A stretch of 64,000 bases of DNA, taken from positions 62,001-126,000 of the forward strand of contig NZ_AAYC01000005.1 in assembly GCF_000169455.1 (NCBI RefSeq), in the 5' to 3' direction. The notes under the pieces are model-generated. The model was not told where the DNA came from, did not search any database, and was given only the letters and a program-made list of their open reading frames with translations. Of this stretch, positions 15,795-23,941 are shown one piece after another (the stretch's first letter is position 1; each line of letters starts with the position of its first letter). The translations under genes were made by a program, and so were the position numbers. Source of the DNA: Roseobacter sp. SK209-2-6 (GTDB lineage: Bacteria > Pseudomonadota > Alphaproteobacteria > Rhodobacterales > Rhodobacteraceae).

Positions 15795-16133
15795 CTAGTG
15801 AGGGCACATAACTTCTAGCCGTTCACCCTTCTCAAGCACCGGCTCACAAATCCAGGCATTCACAACAGGCGCACAGGTGCCGGTCTCAGCCAAGCAAGAT
15901 CCTGCTTCACACTGGCTGCCATCCGTACACATGCGCCCAGCATCAACAGCCGCTCGCTTTGGCAGTTGGCAATACGTTATTTGCGCATAGATGCCTGTCC
16001 GTGCAAACACTCCACCCTTTGCTGCACACTCCTTGGCCATGAGCCTCTCTTCTTTGGTTCGAGGTCCTCGGTCGTATTCGGATTGGCATGCAGCCATGAG
16101 AAGAAGCATCGCCCAAGAAATGAAATAGCGCAT
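15795..16133 (-). CDS. Small cysteine-rich lipoprotein
   Basis: 112 aa from the ATG at 16133 (SD AAGGGA). A lipoprotein signal M-R-Y-F-I-S-W-A-M-L-L-L-M-A-A-C places the lipidated Cys at 16. The mature part has ten further cysteines, including C-T-D-G-S-Q-C-E-A-G-S-C, suggesting a disulfide-rich periplasmic domain. It lies between BKACE and the dehydrogenase fusion on the same strand, with 41 and 59 bp gaps. No family is recognised. The Cys-rich repeats resemble small secreted domains found in alphaproteobacteria, and its relation to carnitine is unclear. Confidence 0.65.
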   Translation of the reverse strand: MRYFISWAMLLLMAACQSEYDRGPRTKEERLMAKECAAKGGVFARTGIYAQITYCQLPKRAAVDAGRMCTDGSQCEAGSCLAETGTCAPVVNAWICEPVLEKGERLEVMCPH

Positions 16134-16192
16134 CAAAGGTCCCTTTATCAAAGCAGTGCTGAGACGCTATTCCCTTTGTTGTCTTTGTCAAT

Positions 16193-17107
16193 TCAGCCTT
16201 TAGGCGCCCGTTTCACCAACCCCAGTTGCTCGCGCACCTCTGCCGGTCCCATCAGCTTGCCGCCCATGTTCTCGATGATGGTGCCCGCGCGCTCCACCAG
16301 CTGGTAGTTCTCGGCCAGAACACCCTTATCGAGCCAAAGGTTGTCCTCCAGCCCAACCCGCACATTGCCGCCCGCCAGCACAGAGGCCGCCACATAGGCC
16401 ATCTGATCGCGGCCCAGTGAAAACGCCGACCAGTTCCAGTCGCTAGGCACATTATTGACCATGGCCATAAAGGTATTGAGGTCATTCGGCGCGCCCCATG
16501 GCACACCCATGCAGAGCTGCACCAACGCGGGGTTTTCCAGAATACCCTCTTTCACCAATTCCTTGGCAAACCAGAGATGGCCGGTGTCAAAAGCTTCGAT
16601 CTCGGGCTTCACACCAAGGTCCGTCATCATCTGCCCCATGGCACGCAACATGCCGGGTGTGTTGGTCATCACATAGTCAGCCTCGGCAAAGTTCATGGTG
16701 CCGCAATCGAGTGTGCAGATCTCGGGCAAACATTCGGCGATATGGGCCATGCGCTCGGTGGCGCCAACCATATCGGTGCCCGCCTCGTTCAGCGGCAGCG
16801 GGTTTTCAGTGTCGCCAAAGACCATATCGCCGCCCATGCCCGCGGTGAGGTTCAGGACCACATCCACGTCCGCATCGCGGATCCGGTCGGTGACTTCACG
16901 GTACAGCGCCAGATCCCGCGCAGGCGCTCCGGTCTCAGGGTCGCGAACATGGCAGTGCACCACAGCGGCGCCGGCCTTGGCCGCAGCAATGGCGCTTTCG
17001 GCGATCTGCTTGGGCGAACGCGGCACATGCGGGCTGCGATCTTGGGTGCCGCCAGAGCCGGTCACGGCACAGGTGATGAAGACGTTTTTATTCATGTTCA
17101 GAGGCAT
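16193..17107 (-). CDS. cdhC: BKACE (DUF849) 3-dehydrocarnitine cleavage enzyme
   Basis: 304 aa. Beta-keto acid cleavage enzyme family: V-V-H-C-H-V-R-D-P with the two metal-binding histidines (~47-49), then a TIM barrel with the E-x-x-x-F-D-T-G-H pattern and [10 protein letters not shown] near the end. These zinc enzymes split a beta-keto acid with acetyl-CoA to give acetoacetate plus a new acyl-CoA. In the carnitine cluster the substrate is 3-dehydrocarnitine and the products are acetoacetate and betainyl-CoA, used by the fused thioesterase. Divergent from cdhR across 134 bp. Confidence 0.9.
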   Translation of the reverse strand: MPLNMNKNVFITCAVTGSGGTQDRSPHVPRSPKQIAESAIAAAKAGAAVVHCHVRDPETGAPARDLALYREVTDRIRDADVDVVLNLTAGMGGDMVFGDTENPLPLNEAGTDMVGATERMAHIAECLPEICTLDCGTMNFAEADYVMTNTPGMLRAMGQMMTDLGVKPEIEAFDTGHLWFAKELVKEGILENPALVQLCMGVPWGAPNDLNTFMAMVNNVPSDWNWSAFSLGRDQMAYVAASVLAGGNVRVGLEDNLWLDKGVLAENYQLVERAGTIIENMGGKLMGPAEVREQLGLVKRAPKG

Positions 17108-17241
17108 TTTTGGTTTTCCCCGCGATGTACAGGGATTTGCCCCGGGTTATCCCCAGGCTCCTCCCCAGATTCTGATTTGCTTTGACAGCGACTCTGCCGC
17201 AGCATTTTGCGGCACAGTTTACACCAGGCGAATCGAAGTTG

Positions 17242-18279
17242 ATGAAATCCGCAAAAAACATCCTGCAGCCCGAGCATAAACCGCTGAAGACGGCGGTTCT
17301 GGTGCTCGACGAATGCAATACGCTCTCCTTTGCGGCCGCCGTTGATCCGATGCGCGCGGCCAATCGGCTAGCCGGGCGCGCCGCCTTTGACTGGGATTAT
17401 GTCAGCGCAACGGCTGAGCCTCCGATGCTCACCTCGGGCCTCACGGTGCCTGCCACGCCGCTGGCGCGGCTGCAGGACTGCGAGCTGCTGATCGTTGTGG
17501 CCGGATTCCAGCTGGCGCAACAGGCCACCCCCAGCCTCCTTGCTGGGCTACGCCGCATCGCTGCAACGGGCGCGACACTCGCGGGCATCGACGGCGGTCC
17601 CTGGCTCCTGGCGGAGGCCGGTCTGCTCGATGGGCACCCGGCCACCACCCATTGGGAAGACCTGGAAAACTTCTCCGCCCGCTTTCCCGAGGTTGATGCC
17701 CGCAATGACCGTTTCACCACATCCGAAGGGCGCATGACCTCCGGCGGCGCCACCCCTGCGATTGAGATGATGCTGCATATCATCAGTGCGCGCCACGGGG
17801 CCGGCTTTGCCTCCCGCGTCGCAGGGTTGTTCCTCTACGATGGGCCTGCCGCAGAACAGCGCCCGCAGAGCCGCCTGGGCGGTCATCGCCACAATGCGCT
17901 CACCGCTAAGGCCAATGCCATGATGGAGGCCTCCCTGGATGAGCCTCTCTCCCTTGCTCGGATCGCGGGCGAGTTGGGCACCAGCCAGCGCAGCCTACAG
18001 CAGCAGTTCCGCCTGCGCCTCAATACCACACCGCAGGATCACTATTTGCACCTGCGCCTGGCAGAGGCGCGCCGCCTGGTCACGGATACCGATCTCTCCT
18101 TGATGGAAGTCGCCCTTGCCACTGGCTTCACCTCGCCTTCCAGCTTTGCCCGCGCCTTCCGGGTGGCCCATGGCACCTCAGCCCGCGAGCTGCGTCAAAG
18201 CCGCAGCGAAGAGCCCGCCTCCAGCCTGACCCGTGCGGGAAACACCCGCACCATCACCCCGCCCCCAACCACCCACTAA
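17242..18279 (+). CDS. cdhR: GlxA/AraC-family regulator, likely CdhR
   Basis: 345 aa from the ATG at 17242; an in-frame TTG at 17182 would lengthen it by 20 residues with no better signal. The N-terminal DJ-1/PfpI-like domain (~12-190, L-V-L-D-E-C-N-T-L-S-F, then G-I-D-G-G-P-W-L-L-A) senses the effector. The C-terminal AraC domain (~225-325) has two HTHs, the second ending G-F-T-S-P-S-S-F-A-R-A-F-R. It diverges from BKACE and matches CdhR, the carnitine-responsive activator of cdhCAB in Pseudomonas. The shared gap 17108-17241 should hold its sites. Confidence 0.88.
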   Translation: MKSAKNILQPEHKPLKTAVLVLDECNTLSFAAAVDPMRAANRLAGRAAFDWDYVSATAEPPMLTSGLTVPATPLARLQDCELLIVVAGFQLAQQATPSLLAGLRRIAATGATLAGIDGGPWLLAEAGLLDGHPATTHWEDLENFSARFPEVDARNDRFTTSEGRMTSGGATPAIEMMLHIISARHGAGFASRVAGLFLYDGPAAEQRPQSRLGGHRHNALTAKANAMMEASLDEPLSLARIAGELGTSQRSLQQQFRLRLNTTPQDHYLHLRLAEARRLVTDTDLSLMEVALATGFTSPSSFARAFRVAHGTSARELRQSRSEEPASSLTRAGNTRTITPPPTTH

Positions 18280-18315
18280 GCCAGGGTCTGCACAGGCAAT
18301 TTTGCCACCAGTGGG

Positions 18316-18433
18316 CCGGATTTCGGGTCAAGGGCCGCACAGCGGCTTTGCGCAGCAAAGTTCACCCTTGAGGCGAAATCCGGATCGCCAATACTGGAAC
18401 TGGCGCCTTTGGAGCAGAGCTGCTCCAAAGCGC
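18316..18433. repeat. Nested inverted repeats between convergent genes
   Basis: CCGGATTTCG (18316-18325) pairs with CGAAATCCGG (18374-18383), and TCAAGGG with CCCTTGA inside. Between them are smaller stems GCCGC/GCGGC and CTTTG/CAAAG. A second hairpin follows at 18403-18433 with arms TTTGGAGCAG and CTGCTCCAAA. The 263-bp gap between cdhR and the aldo/keto reductase is thus almost wholly hairpin-forming. Confidence 0.6.
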
Positions 18434-18455
18434 TTCTCAGCAATTGCCCTTCCCG

Positions 18456-18534
18456 CCGCGCGCCAGCGCGGCGCCGAGCCCAACAGCAAGGGGGCATTTC
18501 AATGCACCCGATGCTGGCGGGAGCTCCGCCCCTC
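18456..18534. repeat. Dispersed intergenic repeat, copy A
   Basis: A GC hairpin (CCGCGC-GCCA-GCGCGG, 18456-18471) leads into GGCGCC-GA-GCCCAACAGC, then 27 nt holding a private hairpin (GCATT/AATGC core, with GGG/CCC outside one unpaired base per arm), then TGGCGGGAGCTC (18515-18526). The two conserved blocks recur at 60282-60339 around a different hairpin. Like copy B it lies between convergent genes. Confidence 0.6.
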
Positions 18535-18542
18535 TGCTTCAA

Positions 18543-19586
18543 TCAGTAAGGCATCGGATGGGCGCGGTGGGCCTGATCAATCTCCGACAGCACCTCTTGC
18601 GGCAGTTCCAGATTGACCGAGGCCAGTATACGTTCCATCTGCTCCAGCCGTGTAGCCCCAAAGATCGCCGAGGTCATGAAGGGACGCGTCCGGCACCAGG
18701 CCAGCGCCATCTGCACTGGATCCAGCCCATGCCGCGCGGAAATTTCCAGATAGGCTGCAACCGCATCGTAAACCCGCGGCGAATGGCGCCCGCCCAGTTC
18801 CGGGTTGATCGTCTTACGCGACCCCTCGGGCAGCGCGCCACCCTGATACTTCCCGGTCAAAAGCCCGGTCCCCAGAGGTGAAAAAGCCAAAAGGCCGACA
18901 TCCTCGTGATGGCTAAGCTCCGCCAGATCGGTGTCGAACATCCGGCACAGGAGCGAGTATTCGTTCTGGATCGAGGCCACCCGGGGACCGCCCCCCTCCT
19001 CCGCCAGACGCAGCCATTGTGCCGTTCCCCAGGCGCTTTCATTCGAGAGGCCAAAGGCGCGAATCTTGCCCGCTTGCTGCGCCCCCTGCAAAGCACCTAG
19101 GCATTCCGCCATATTCTCCAGCACTGCCGCGCGGTCCTGCTGTGAAGGGTCATAGCTCCAATTCTGCCGGAACATATAGCTGCCCCGGTTAGGCCAGTGG
19201 AATTGATAGAGATCGATATAATCCGTCCGCAGTCGGCGCAGCGAGCCCTCGATGGTTTCTGCAATGGTCTGGGCCGAAATCGGCGCGCCATCGCGCACCG
19301 CCATCAGCCCCTGACCGGAGTGTTTGGTGGCCAGAACAACCTCTGCCCGGCGGCCACTGGCGGCAAACCAATTGCCAATGATCTCCTCGCTGCGGCCCAC
19401 ATGCTCTTTGGCAATCGGATTAACCGGATACATCTCGGCCGTGTCGACAAAATTCACCTCAGCCTCCAGCGCCCGCCCGATCTGGGCATGGGCCTCTGCT
19501 TCCGGTGTCTGGGTGCCATAGGTCATCGTACCCAGGCAAAGCTCAGAGACCTCAATACCGGTGCGGCCAAGCGGATTCATCTTCAT
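18543..19586 (-). CDS. Aldo/keto reductase, Tas-like
   Basis: 347 aa from the ATG at 19586. A TIM-barrel NADP-dependent oxidoreductase: G-R-T-G-I-E-V-S-E-L-C-L-G-T-M-T-Y-G at the start, catalytic D-T-A-E-M-Y-P-V (Asp/Tyr ~46-51), catalytic Lys in T-K-H-S-G-Q and Q-F-H-W-P-N. The M-Y-P-V-N-P variant and ~350-residue length match the Tas/YghZ group. Physiological substrate unknown. Monocistronic, convergent with cdhR across the repeat region. Confidence 0.88.
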   Translation of the reverse strand: MKMNPLGRTGIEVSELCLGTMTYGTQTPEAEAHAQIGRALEAEVNFVDTAEMYPVNPIAKEHVGRSEEIIGNWFAASGRRAEVVLATKHSGQGLMAVRDGAPISAQTIAETIEGSLRRLRTDYIDLYQFHWPNRGSYMFRQNWSYDPSQQDRAAVLENMAECLGALQGAQQAGKIRAFGLSNESAWGTAQWLRLAEEGGGPRVASIQNEYSLLCRMFDTDLAELSHHEDVGLLAFSPLGTGLLTGKYQGGALPEGSRKTINPELGGRHSPRVYDAVAAYLEISARHGLDPVQMALAWCRTRPFMTSAIFGATRLEQMERILASVNLELPQEVLSEIDQAHRAHPMPY

Positions 19587-19755
19587 ATGTACAGGTCCCA
19601 CTATCCTAATTCGCACCGCACACTATGCTGTTGTGCCCTCGTTTCAAGCCAATTTTAAGTTAAACTGAAATTAGAAAACATTCGGATTTTCCATGTAAAT
19701 TTGGATTGTATACCGAGGCATACATACTGAGATTAGCTAAAATTGGAGGTCTAAG

Positions 19756-20172
19756 ATGACGAACACGTCCCCTAGAAACCTACGTGAAGCCCTGTCAGAA
19801 GCTGAAGCCAGGGTTCCCCAGATTTCGGTCCGTGACGCGCGCGCTCTCCTTAGCAATGAGCACGTACTGTTTATTGATCTACGTGACATTCGAGAGATAG
19901 AGCGCTTTGGCGGCATCAAGAATGCACATTGCTGCGCACGCGGTTTGCTCGAATTCGCGCTCGACCCGGAAAGCCCCTATTTCCGTGAGGTCTTCAGCCA
20001 ATATGAGACCTTTATCTTCTACTGCGACAATGGGATGCGCTCTCTTTTGGCCGCGCAAACCGCTCAGGACTTCGGATTGGGGCAGGTTTTTGCGCTCGAA
20101 GGCGGATTGGAGCGCTGGATGGAGCTTGGCCACCGCTCCGAACCGCTGCGTTGGACACCCGATGCCGCCTGA
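19756..20172 (+). CDS. Rhodanese-domain protein 1
   Basis: 138 aa, SD TTGGAGG. A single rhodanese domain: D-L-R-D-I-R-E (41-47) and the active-site loop C90-D-N-G-M-R-S. A persulfide on Cys90 would carry sulfur. It is followed 66 bp later by a paralogue with the same length and the same Cys position. The 169-bp upstream region is A/T-rich and probably holds the promoter for both. Confidence 0.85.
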   Translation: MTNTSPRNLREALSEAEARVPQISVRDARALLSNEHVLFIDLRDIREIERFGGIKNAHCCARGLLEFALDPESPYFREVFSQYETFIFYCDNGMRSLLAAQTAQDFGLGQVFALEGGLERWMELGHRSEPLRWTPDAA

Positions 20173-20238
20173 CCCTGCTTGCATTTCTCACAAGAATTGC
20201 CAAATCTGTGCCCGGGCCGATTTCAAGAGGAAATGACC

Positions 20239-20640
20239 ATGGCACAGACGATCACTAAAGGTATCAAGGCCCTTCTGGCGGAAGCCAATGCGGTTGTCAC
20301 CACGCTCTCGGTTGTTGAGGCAATGGAAAAGGCCCAGGATCCTGACTATGTCTTTGTCGATCTTCGTGACATCCGCGAGGTGCAGCGCACCGGGATGATC
20401 CCCGGCGCTTTCTCCTGCCCGCGCGGCATGCTGGAATTCTGGATCGACCCGGATAGCCCCTATCACAAACCCGTCTTCAACCAGGATAAGACCTATGTCT
20501 TTTATTGCGCCAGCGCTTGGCGATCTGCCCTCAGCGCAAAGCTGGCAATTGAAATGGGGCTCAGCCCGGTCGTGCATCTTGAGGGTGGATTTTCAGCCTG
20601 GGCCGAAGCGGGCGCACCTGTTGTCCCACGAGAGAGCTAA
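20239..20640 (+). CDS. Rhodanese-domain protein 2
   Basis: 133 aa from the ATG at 20239, preferred over the ATG 6 bp earlier because AAGAGGA is then 7 nt away. It shares D-L-R-D-I-R-E, R-G-M-L-E-F, D-P-D-S-P-Y and F-Y-C-A-S-A-W-R-S with protein 1, with the catalytic Cys again at 90. Probably a tandem duplication. The loop composition differs (A-S-A-W against D-N-G-M), which in rhodaneses sets substrate preference. Confidence 0.86.
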   Translation: MAQTITKGIKALLAEANAVVTTLSVVEAMEKAQDPDYVFVDLRDIREVQRTGMIPGAFSCPRGMLEFWIDPDSPYHKPVFNQDKTYVFYCASAWRSALSAKLAIEMGLSPVVHLEGGFSAWAEAGAPVVPRES

Positions 20641-20771
20641 CCCCAGGCCCAGACCTCTCTGAACGCCGCCCCTTTTGGGGGTCAGAGCCCCTTCATGCAA
20701 AGCCTTTCAGATGCGGACAAGCCAGATCAAATAAATTTGAGAACAAAGAGCGAACATGTTAGCGTCATGGC

Positions 20772-21374
20772 ATGTCGACTCACCTTCTCAACCGCCGTAG
20801 ATATCGACCGGGCACCACCCTAAAAGTGACGGAGGGACTAGAACTGTCCCTTGGGCGCGCCCATGAGGCCTGTGGACCTGCGCGTGTCAGCTTTGCACTC
20901 TGGCTCGCCGCAGTCAGCCCTGGACCCGTGCTCTGGATCTCTGCCGCCTGGTCGCAAGAGCAACTCAATCCAGCTGGAATATTGGAGTTTGCCGACCCCT
21001 CCCGCTTTCTCTTTGCCCGCGCCAACAGCCGGGATGATCAACTCTGGGCTCTGGAAGAGGGGCTGCGCGCCGGTGTCGCCCCCCTGGTGGTTGCCGATCT
21101 CGATCATCCTCCGGCCCTTACCCCGGTGCGCCGCTTGCACCTGGCGGCGGAACAAGGGGGGCAACAAGGGATGCCTCCCCTGGCGGTCCTCCTCACCCCT
21201 GGTGAGGGCGGCGCGGCTGGGATTGAAAGCCGTTGGCAGCTGCACCCCAGCCATCAAGGGCAACACCGGATCTGGCATCTGCAGCGGCTGCGCGCCCGCA
21301 GCCTGCCCCCAGCCTCCTGGCACCTGCAGCAGGAGGCGCCGGGTCAACCCCTGCGCCCCTGCCCGCCTCCCTGA
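20772..21374 (+). CDS. ImuA-like protein (putative)
   Basis: 200 aa. The core G-P-V-L-W-I-S ... L-N-P-A-G-I ... D-P-S-R-F-L-F-A-R-A ... D-Q-L-W-A-L-E-E-G-L-R ... R-R-L-H-L-A-A-E resembles ImuA, the RecA-like accessory of the ImuB-DnaE2 mutasome. No Walker A loop is visible. The last ~50 residues are Pro/Gln/Arg-rich and look poorly conserved. No imuB or dnaE2 lies nearby, unlike the usual LexA-controlled cassette. The alternative is an orphan RecA-fold protein of unknown role. Confidence 0.55.
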   Translation: MSTHLLNRRRYRPGTTLKVTEGLELSLGRAHEACGPARVSFALWLAAVSPGPVLWISAAWSQEQLNPAGILEFADPSRFLFARANSRDDQLWALEEGLRAGVAPLVVADLDHPPALTPVRRLHLAAEQGGQQGMPPLAVLLTPGEGGAAGIESRWQLHPSHQGQHRIWHLQRLRARSLPPASWHLQQEAPGQPLRPCPPP

Positions 21375-21377
21375 TCT

Positions 21378-21409
21378 CAGCCATGATCCCAGCCATGATC
21401 CCAGCCATT
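21378..21409. repeat. 12-bp tandem repeat after the ImuA-like gene
   Basis: CAGCCATGATCC occurs twice in tandem (21378-21401) followed by a partial third unit CAGCCATT. It starts just after the stop codon of the ImuA-like gene and fills the short gap to the convergent DUF2000 gene. Confidence 0.7.
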
Positions 21410-21411
21410 GC

Positions 21412-21822
21412 TCAGGGATGCATCCGCGCCCCTTTGGTGATCTTGTCCACGAGTTTGCGCTCCTCACGTAGCGCCACCCCCACGAGGTTGAGCGCACCGG
21501 TTTCAAACTCCTGCACCGCAGCGCGGTTGGCCAGATCATGACCGGTTGCGAACATTTCTTGCGTGTAGATCGCAGGATCCGCACCACGTGACAGCGCCCG
21601 GTGCAGAACTTTGGTCAGCCCCGCCGAATCCGCAACCAGCACGATCACCGGCTGTATCAACAGTGCCCGATAACTCTGCCCGCTGGCATCCTGATAGCGG
21701 GCGCCAATCAGGTCGGGGTCCGCACCGACCAGACCACTGGTCAAAAAAGCTGTCACATTGAGTTTCTGCCACATCATCAGATCCTCTCTGACAACAATCG
21801 CGGCCTTCGTTTCAAACTCCAT
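21412..21822 (-). CDS. DUF2000 family protein
   Basis: 136 aa. It begins E-T-K-A-A-I-V-V-R-E-D-L-x-x-W-Q-K-L-N-V-T-A-F-L and contains P-V-I-V-L-V-A-D-S, the DUF2000 pattern; the fold is related to peptidyl-tRNA hydrolase 2. No enzymatic activity is established for the family. It diverges from an Lrp-type regulator whose start is 123 bp away, so it may be the regulator's target. Confidence 0.75.
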   Translation of the reverse strand: MEFETKAAIVVREDLMMWQKLNVTAFLTSGLVGADPDLIGARYQDASGQSYRALLIQPVIVLVADSAGLTKVLHRALSRGADPAIYTQEMFATGHDLANRAAVQEFETGALNLVGVALREERKLVDKITKGARMHP

Positions 21823-21945
21823 TTCACCTCCACTTATTCCAGAGTATCCTCAAAATTCCGTGGAAAATTCCCACTGGAAGATCAAAAACAGTCTAAAGTT
21901 CAAGCTACGGGCCATCAAACGAAGCAAATTCTGCAAGAGGCAGCC

Positions 21946-22428
21946 ATGACCAGTTTTGACCAAACGGATCTGCGCATTTTGGCGCTCTTGTCGAAGAATG
22001 CACGGATGAGCAACAAGGAGCTGGCCCATAGCATTTCGCTCTCCCCCTCCAGCACCCATGAAAGGTTGAAACGCCTGCAAGAGAGCGGACTTCTGGCAGG
22101 GGCGCATGCGGATGTGCCGCTGGAGCAGCTGGGGCTTCCGCTGAAGGCCCTGCTCTTCATTCAGATGAGCGAACATGAAAAGGGCAAACTCTCCAGCTTT
22201 CTGCAGGAAATACTCAAAATCCCGGAGGTTCAGGCCGCATGGATGATCAGCGGTCGCTTTGATACGATGGTCGAACTGGTGGCTCGGGATACCAATCACT
22301 TGCACCTGCTTGTCGTTGAAAAATTCTCTTCCCGTGAGGAGGTCAGTCGGATTGAAACTTCGGTGGTTTTTGAGAGCATCAGGCGAAACGATCTATCTGC
22401 AACGCTCACAATCGAGACCTTGGGCTAA
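21946..22428 (+). CDS. Lrp/AsnC-family regulator
   Basis: 160 aa from the ATG at 21946 (SD AAGAGG). The N-terminal HTH (~5-60: D-Q-T-D-L-R-I-L-A-L-L-S-K-N-A-R-M-S-N-K-E-L-A, S-P-S-S-T-H-E-R-L-K-R-L) is joined to an alpha/beta RAM domain (~75-150). The RAM part shows V-Q-A-A-W-M-I-S-G-R-F-D, the position where family members bind amino acids. It diverges from DUF2000 and has an MFS transporter 113 bp downstream, so regulation of amino acid export or of DUF2000 is plausible. Confidence 0.88.
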   Translation: MTSFDQTDLRILALLSKNARMSNKELAHSISLSPSSTHERLKRLQESGLLAGAHADVPLEQLGLPLKALLFIQMSEHEKGKLSSFLQEILKIPEVQAAWMISGRFDTMVELVARDTNHLHLLVVEKFSSREEVSRIETSVVFESIRRNDLSATLTIETLG

Positions 22429-22541
22429 AGCGACCGCCTCCGAGCAAAGAGAGGCCCTAGAGTCCCCAAGCGGGCCCTAAAGCGACATTTTCGTCGAAAA
22501 ACCGCTTGCAGCCAGTCCTCAGCAGGTCATGCTGCGCGATT

Positions 22542-23771
22542 ATGCGTATGATCCTCTCCTTTGCCGCCCTCTTCCTCTCCGTAATTCTGCTGCAGTTGTC
22601 GACAGGGGGGGTCGGCCCGCTGGATGCTCTCTCCGGCATCACCCTTGGCTTTGACAAAGAGCAGATCGGTCTCTTGGGCTCGGCGCATTTTCTCGGCTTT
22701 TTCATAGGCTGCTGGTGGACCCCACGGCTGATGGGCTCAATCGGCCATTCGCGCGCCTTTGCGGCCTGCACGTCGCTGGGAGCGATGGGGCTATTGGGAC
22801 ATACGCTGACCGAGGATCCCCACCTTTGGGCCCTGATGCGGATTGCCTCCGGTGTTTGTGTTGCCGGCTGTTACACGGTGGTGGAGGCCTGGCTAAATGC
22901 CAAGGTCACCAATGAGAACCGGGGCCGCACCATGGGGCTTTACCGGATTGTCGATATGGGGGCTTCGCTGGGCGCGCAGCTGATTATCGCTGTACTGCCA
23001 CCGGCGGCTTACCTGTCCTACAACCTCTTGGCCATTGTCTGCTGTGCGGCACTGCTGCCCCTGACCCTGACCAAAGCGAGCCAGCCCGAGACCCCGAATG
23101 CGCCGCGCCTGCGGCCGCGTCTGGCCTGGCGCTGCTCGCCCTTGGCGGTGGCGGGGGTGATCGTTGCGGCGCTCAGCTCTGCCTCCTTCCGGATGGTCGG
23201 ACCGATCTATGGCCAGGAAGTCGGGCTGGCGGTGGACCAGATCGCGTTTTTCCTGGCGGCCTTTGTGCTGGGGGGTGCCATGGCGCAATATCCCATGGGC
23301 TGGCTGGCGGATAAATTCGACCGGCGCTGGGTGCTGATCTGGCTGTCTGCCGCTGCGGTGATCAGCTGCCTGGCCACCATGGCGACAAGCGGCATGGGCA
23401 CCCTTGGGGTGATGCTGGCCGCCGGTTTCTTCGGCTTTACCACCTTCCCGATCTTCTCTGTCTCGGCAGCCCACGCCAATGACTTTGCCACCTCGGAAGA
23501 GCGGGTGGAGCTCTCCGCTGCCTTGATGTTCTTCTTTGCCCTTGGCGCCATCGCGGCGCCCTATGTCGCCTCAAGCCTGATTGAGAACTACGGCCCGCCC
23601 GCCCTCTTTGCCTTTGTTGCCTGCGGGCATCTCTTGCTGATCGGTTTTGGCCTGACCCGGATGCAGGCGCGCCCGGCACCGGAACTGGAGGAGCGCACCC
23701 GCTATGTCTATGCGCCGCGTACCTCCTTCACCATCGGGCGGCTGCTGAAAAGGTCGCGTGAGCGCAAATAG
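22542..23771 (+). CDS. MFS transporter, YcaD-like
   Basis: 409 aa from the ATG at 22542; a second ATG is 6 bp downstream and neither has a clear SD. About 11-12 hydrophobic segments in two halves. The sugar-porter-like loop N-E-N-R-G-R-T-M-G-L-Y-R follows helix 4 and Q-Y-P-M-G-W-L-A-D-K-F-D-R-R sits between helices 8 and 9. These motifs and size fit the YcaD/UMF group of drug-metabolite:proton transporters. The substrate is unknown. The hydrophilic tail ends R-L-L-K-R-S-R-E-R-K. A bidirectional terminator follows. Confidence 0.85.
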   Translation: MRMILSFAALFLSVILLQLSTGGVGPLDALSGITLGFDKEQIGLLGSAHFLGFFIGCWWTPRLMGSIGHSRAFAACTSLGAMGLLGHTLTEDPHLWALMRIASGVCVAGCYTVVEAWLNAKVTNENRGRTMGLYRIVDMGASLGAQLIIAVLPPAAYLSYNLLAIVCCAALLPLTLTKASQPETPNAPRLRPRLAWRCSPLAVAGVIVAALSSASFRMVGPIYGQEVGLAVDQIAFFLAAFVLGGAMAQYPMGWLADKFDRRWVLIWLSAAAVISCLATMATSGMGTLGVMLAAGFFGFTTFPIFSVSAAHANDFATSEERVELSAALMFFFALGAIAAPYVASSLIENYGPPALFAFVACGHLLLIGFGLTRMQARPAPELEERTRYVYAPRTSFTIGRLLKRSRERK

Positions 23772-23887
23772 TCCCCTCAAAACCCTGCGCTGCGCGCGAA
23801 TCGAGGGAAGTGCTCAAAGCGCCCGCCCCAAGGGGACGGTTCGGGCGCTGCTAAAGCTAAGCTTTGGCAGATAGGACGAGAAGGGCC

Positions 23888-23930
23888 AAAAAAGAAAGGC
23901 CGGGAAATCCCGGCCTTTCTCTTGTCTTTC
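23888..23930. terminator. Bidirectional Rho-independent terminator
   Basis: GAAAGGCCGGG-AAAT-CCCGGCCTTTC (23894-23919) is a perfect 11-bp stem with a 4-nt loop. On the minus strand T6 follows directly, serving the flotillin gene; on the plus strand TCTTGTCTTTC follows, serving the MFS gene. Confidence 0.88.
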
Positions 23931-23941
23931 AGGGCAGAGGG

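Noticed and set aside
21378-21409. Tandem 12-bp repeat considered as a CRISPR or iteron array
   Set aside because: Only two full units without spacers and no cas or rep genes.
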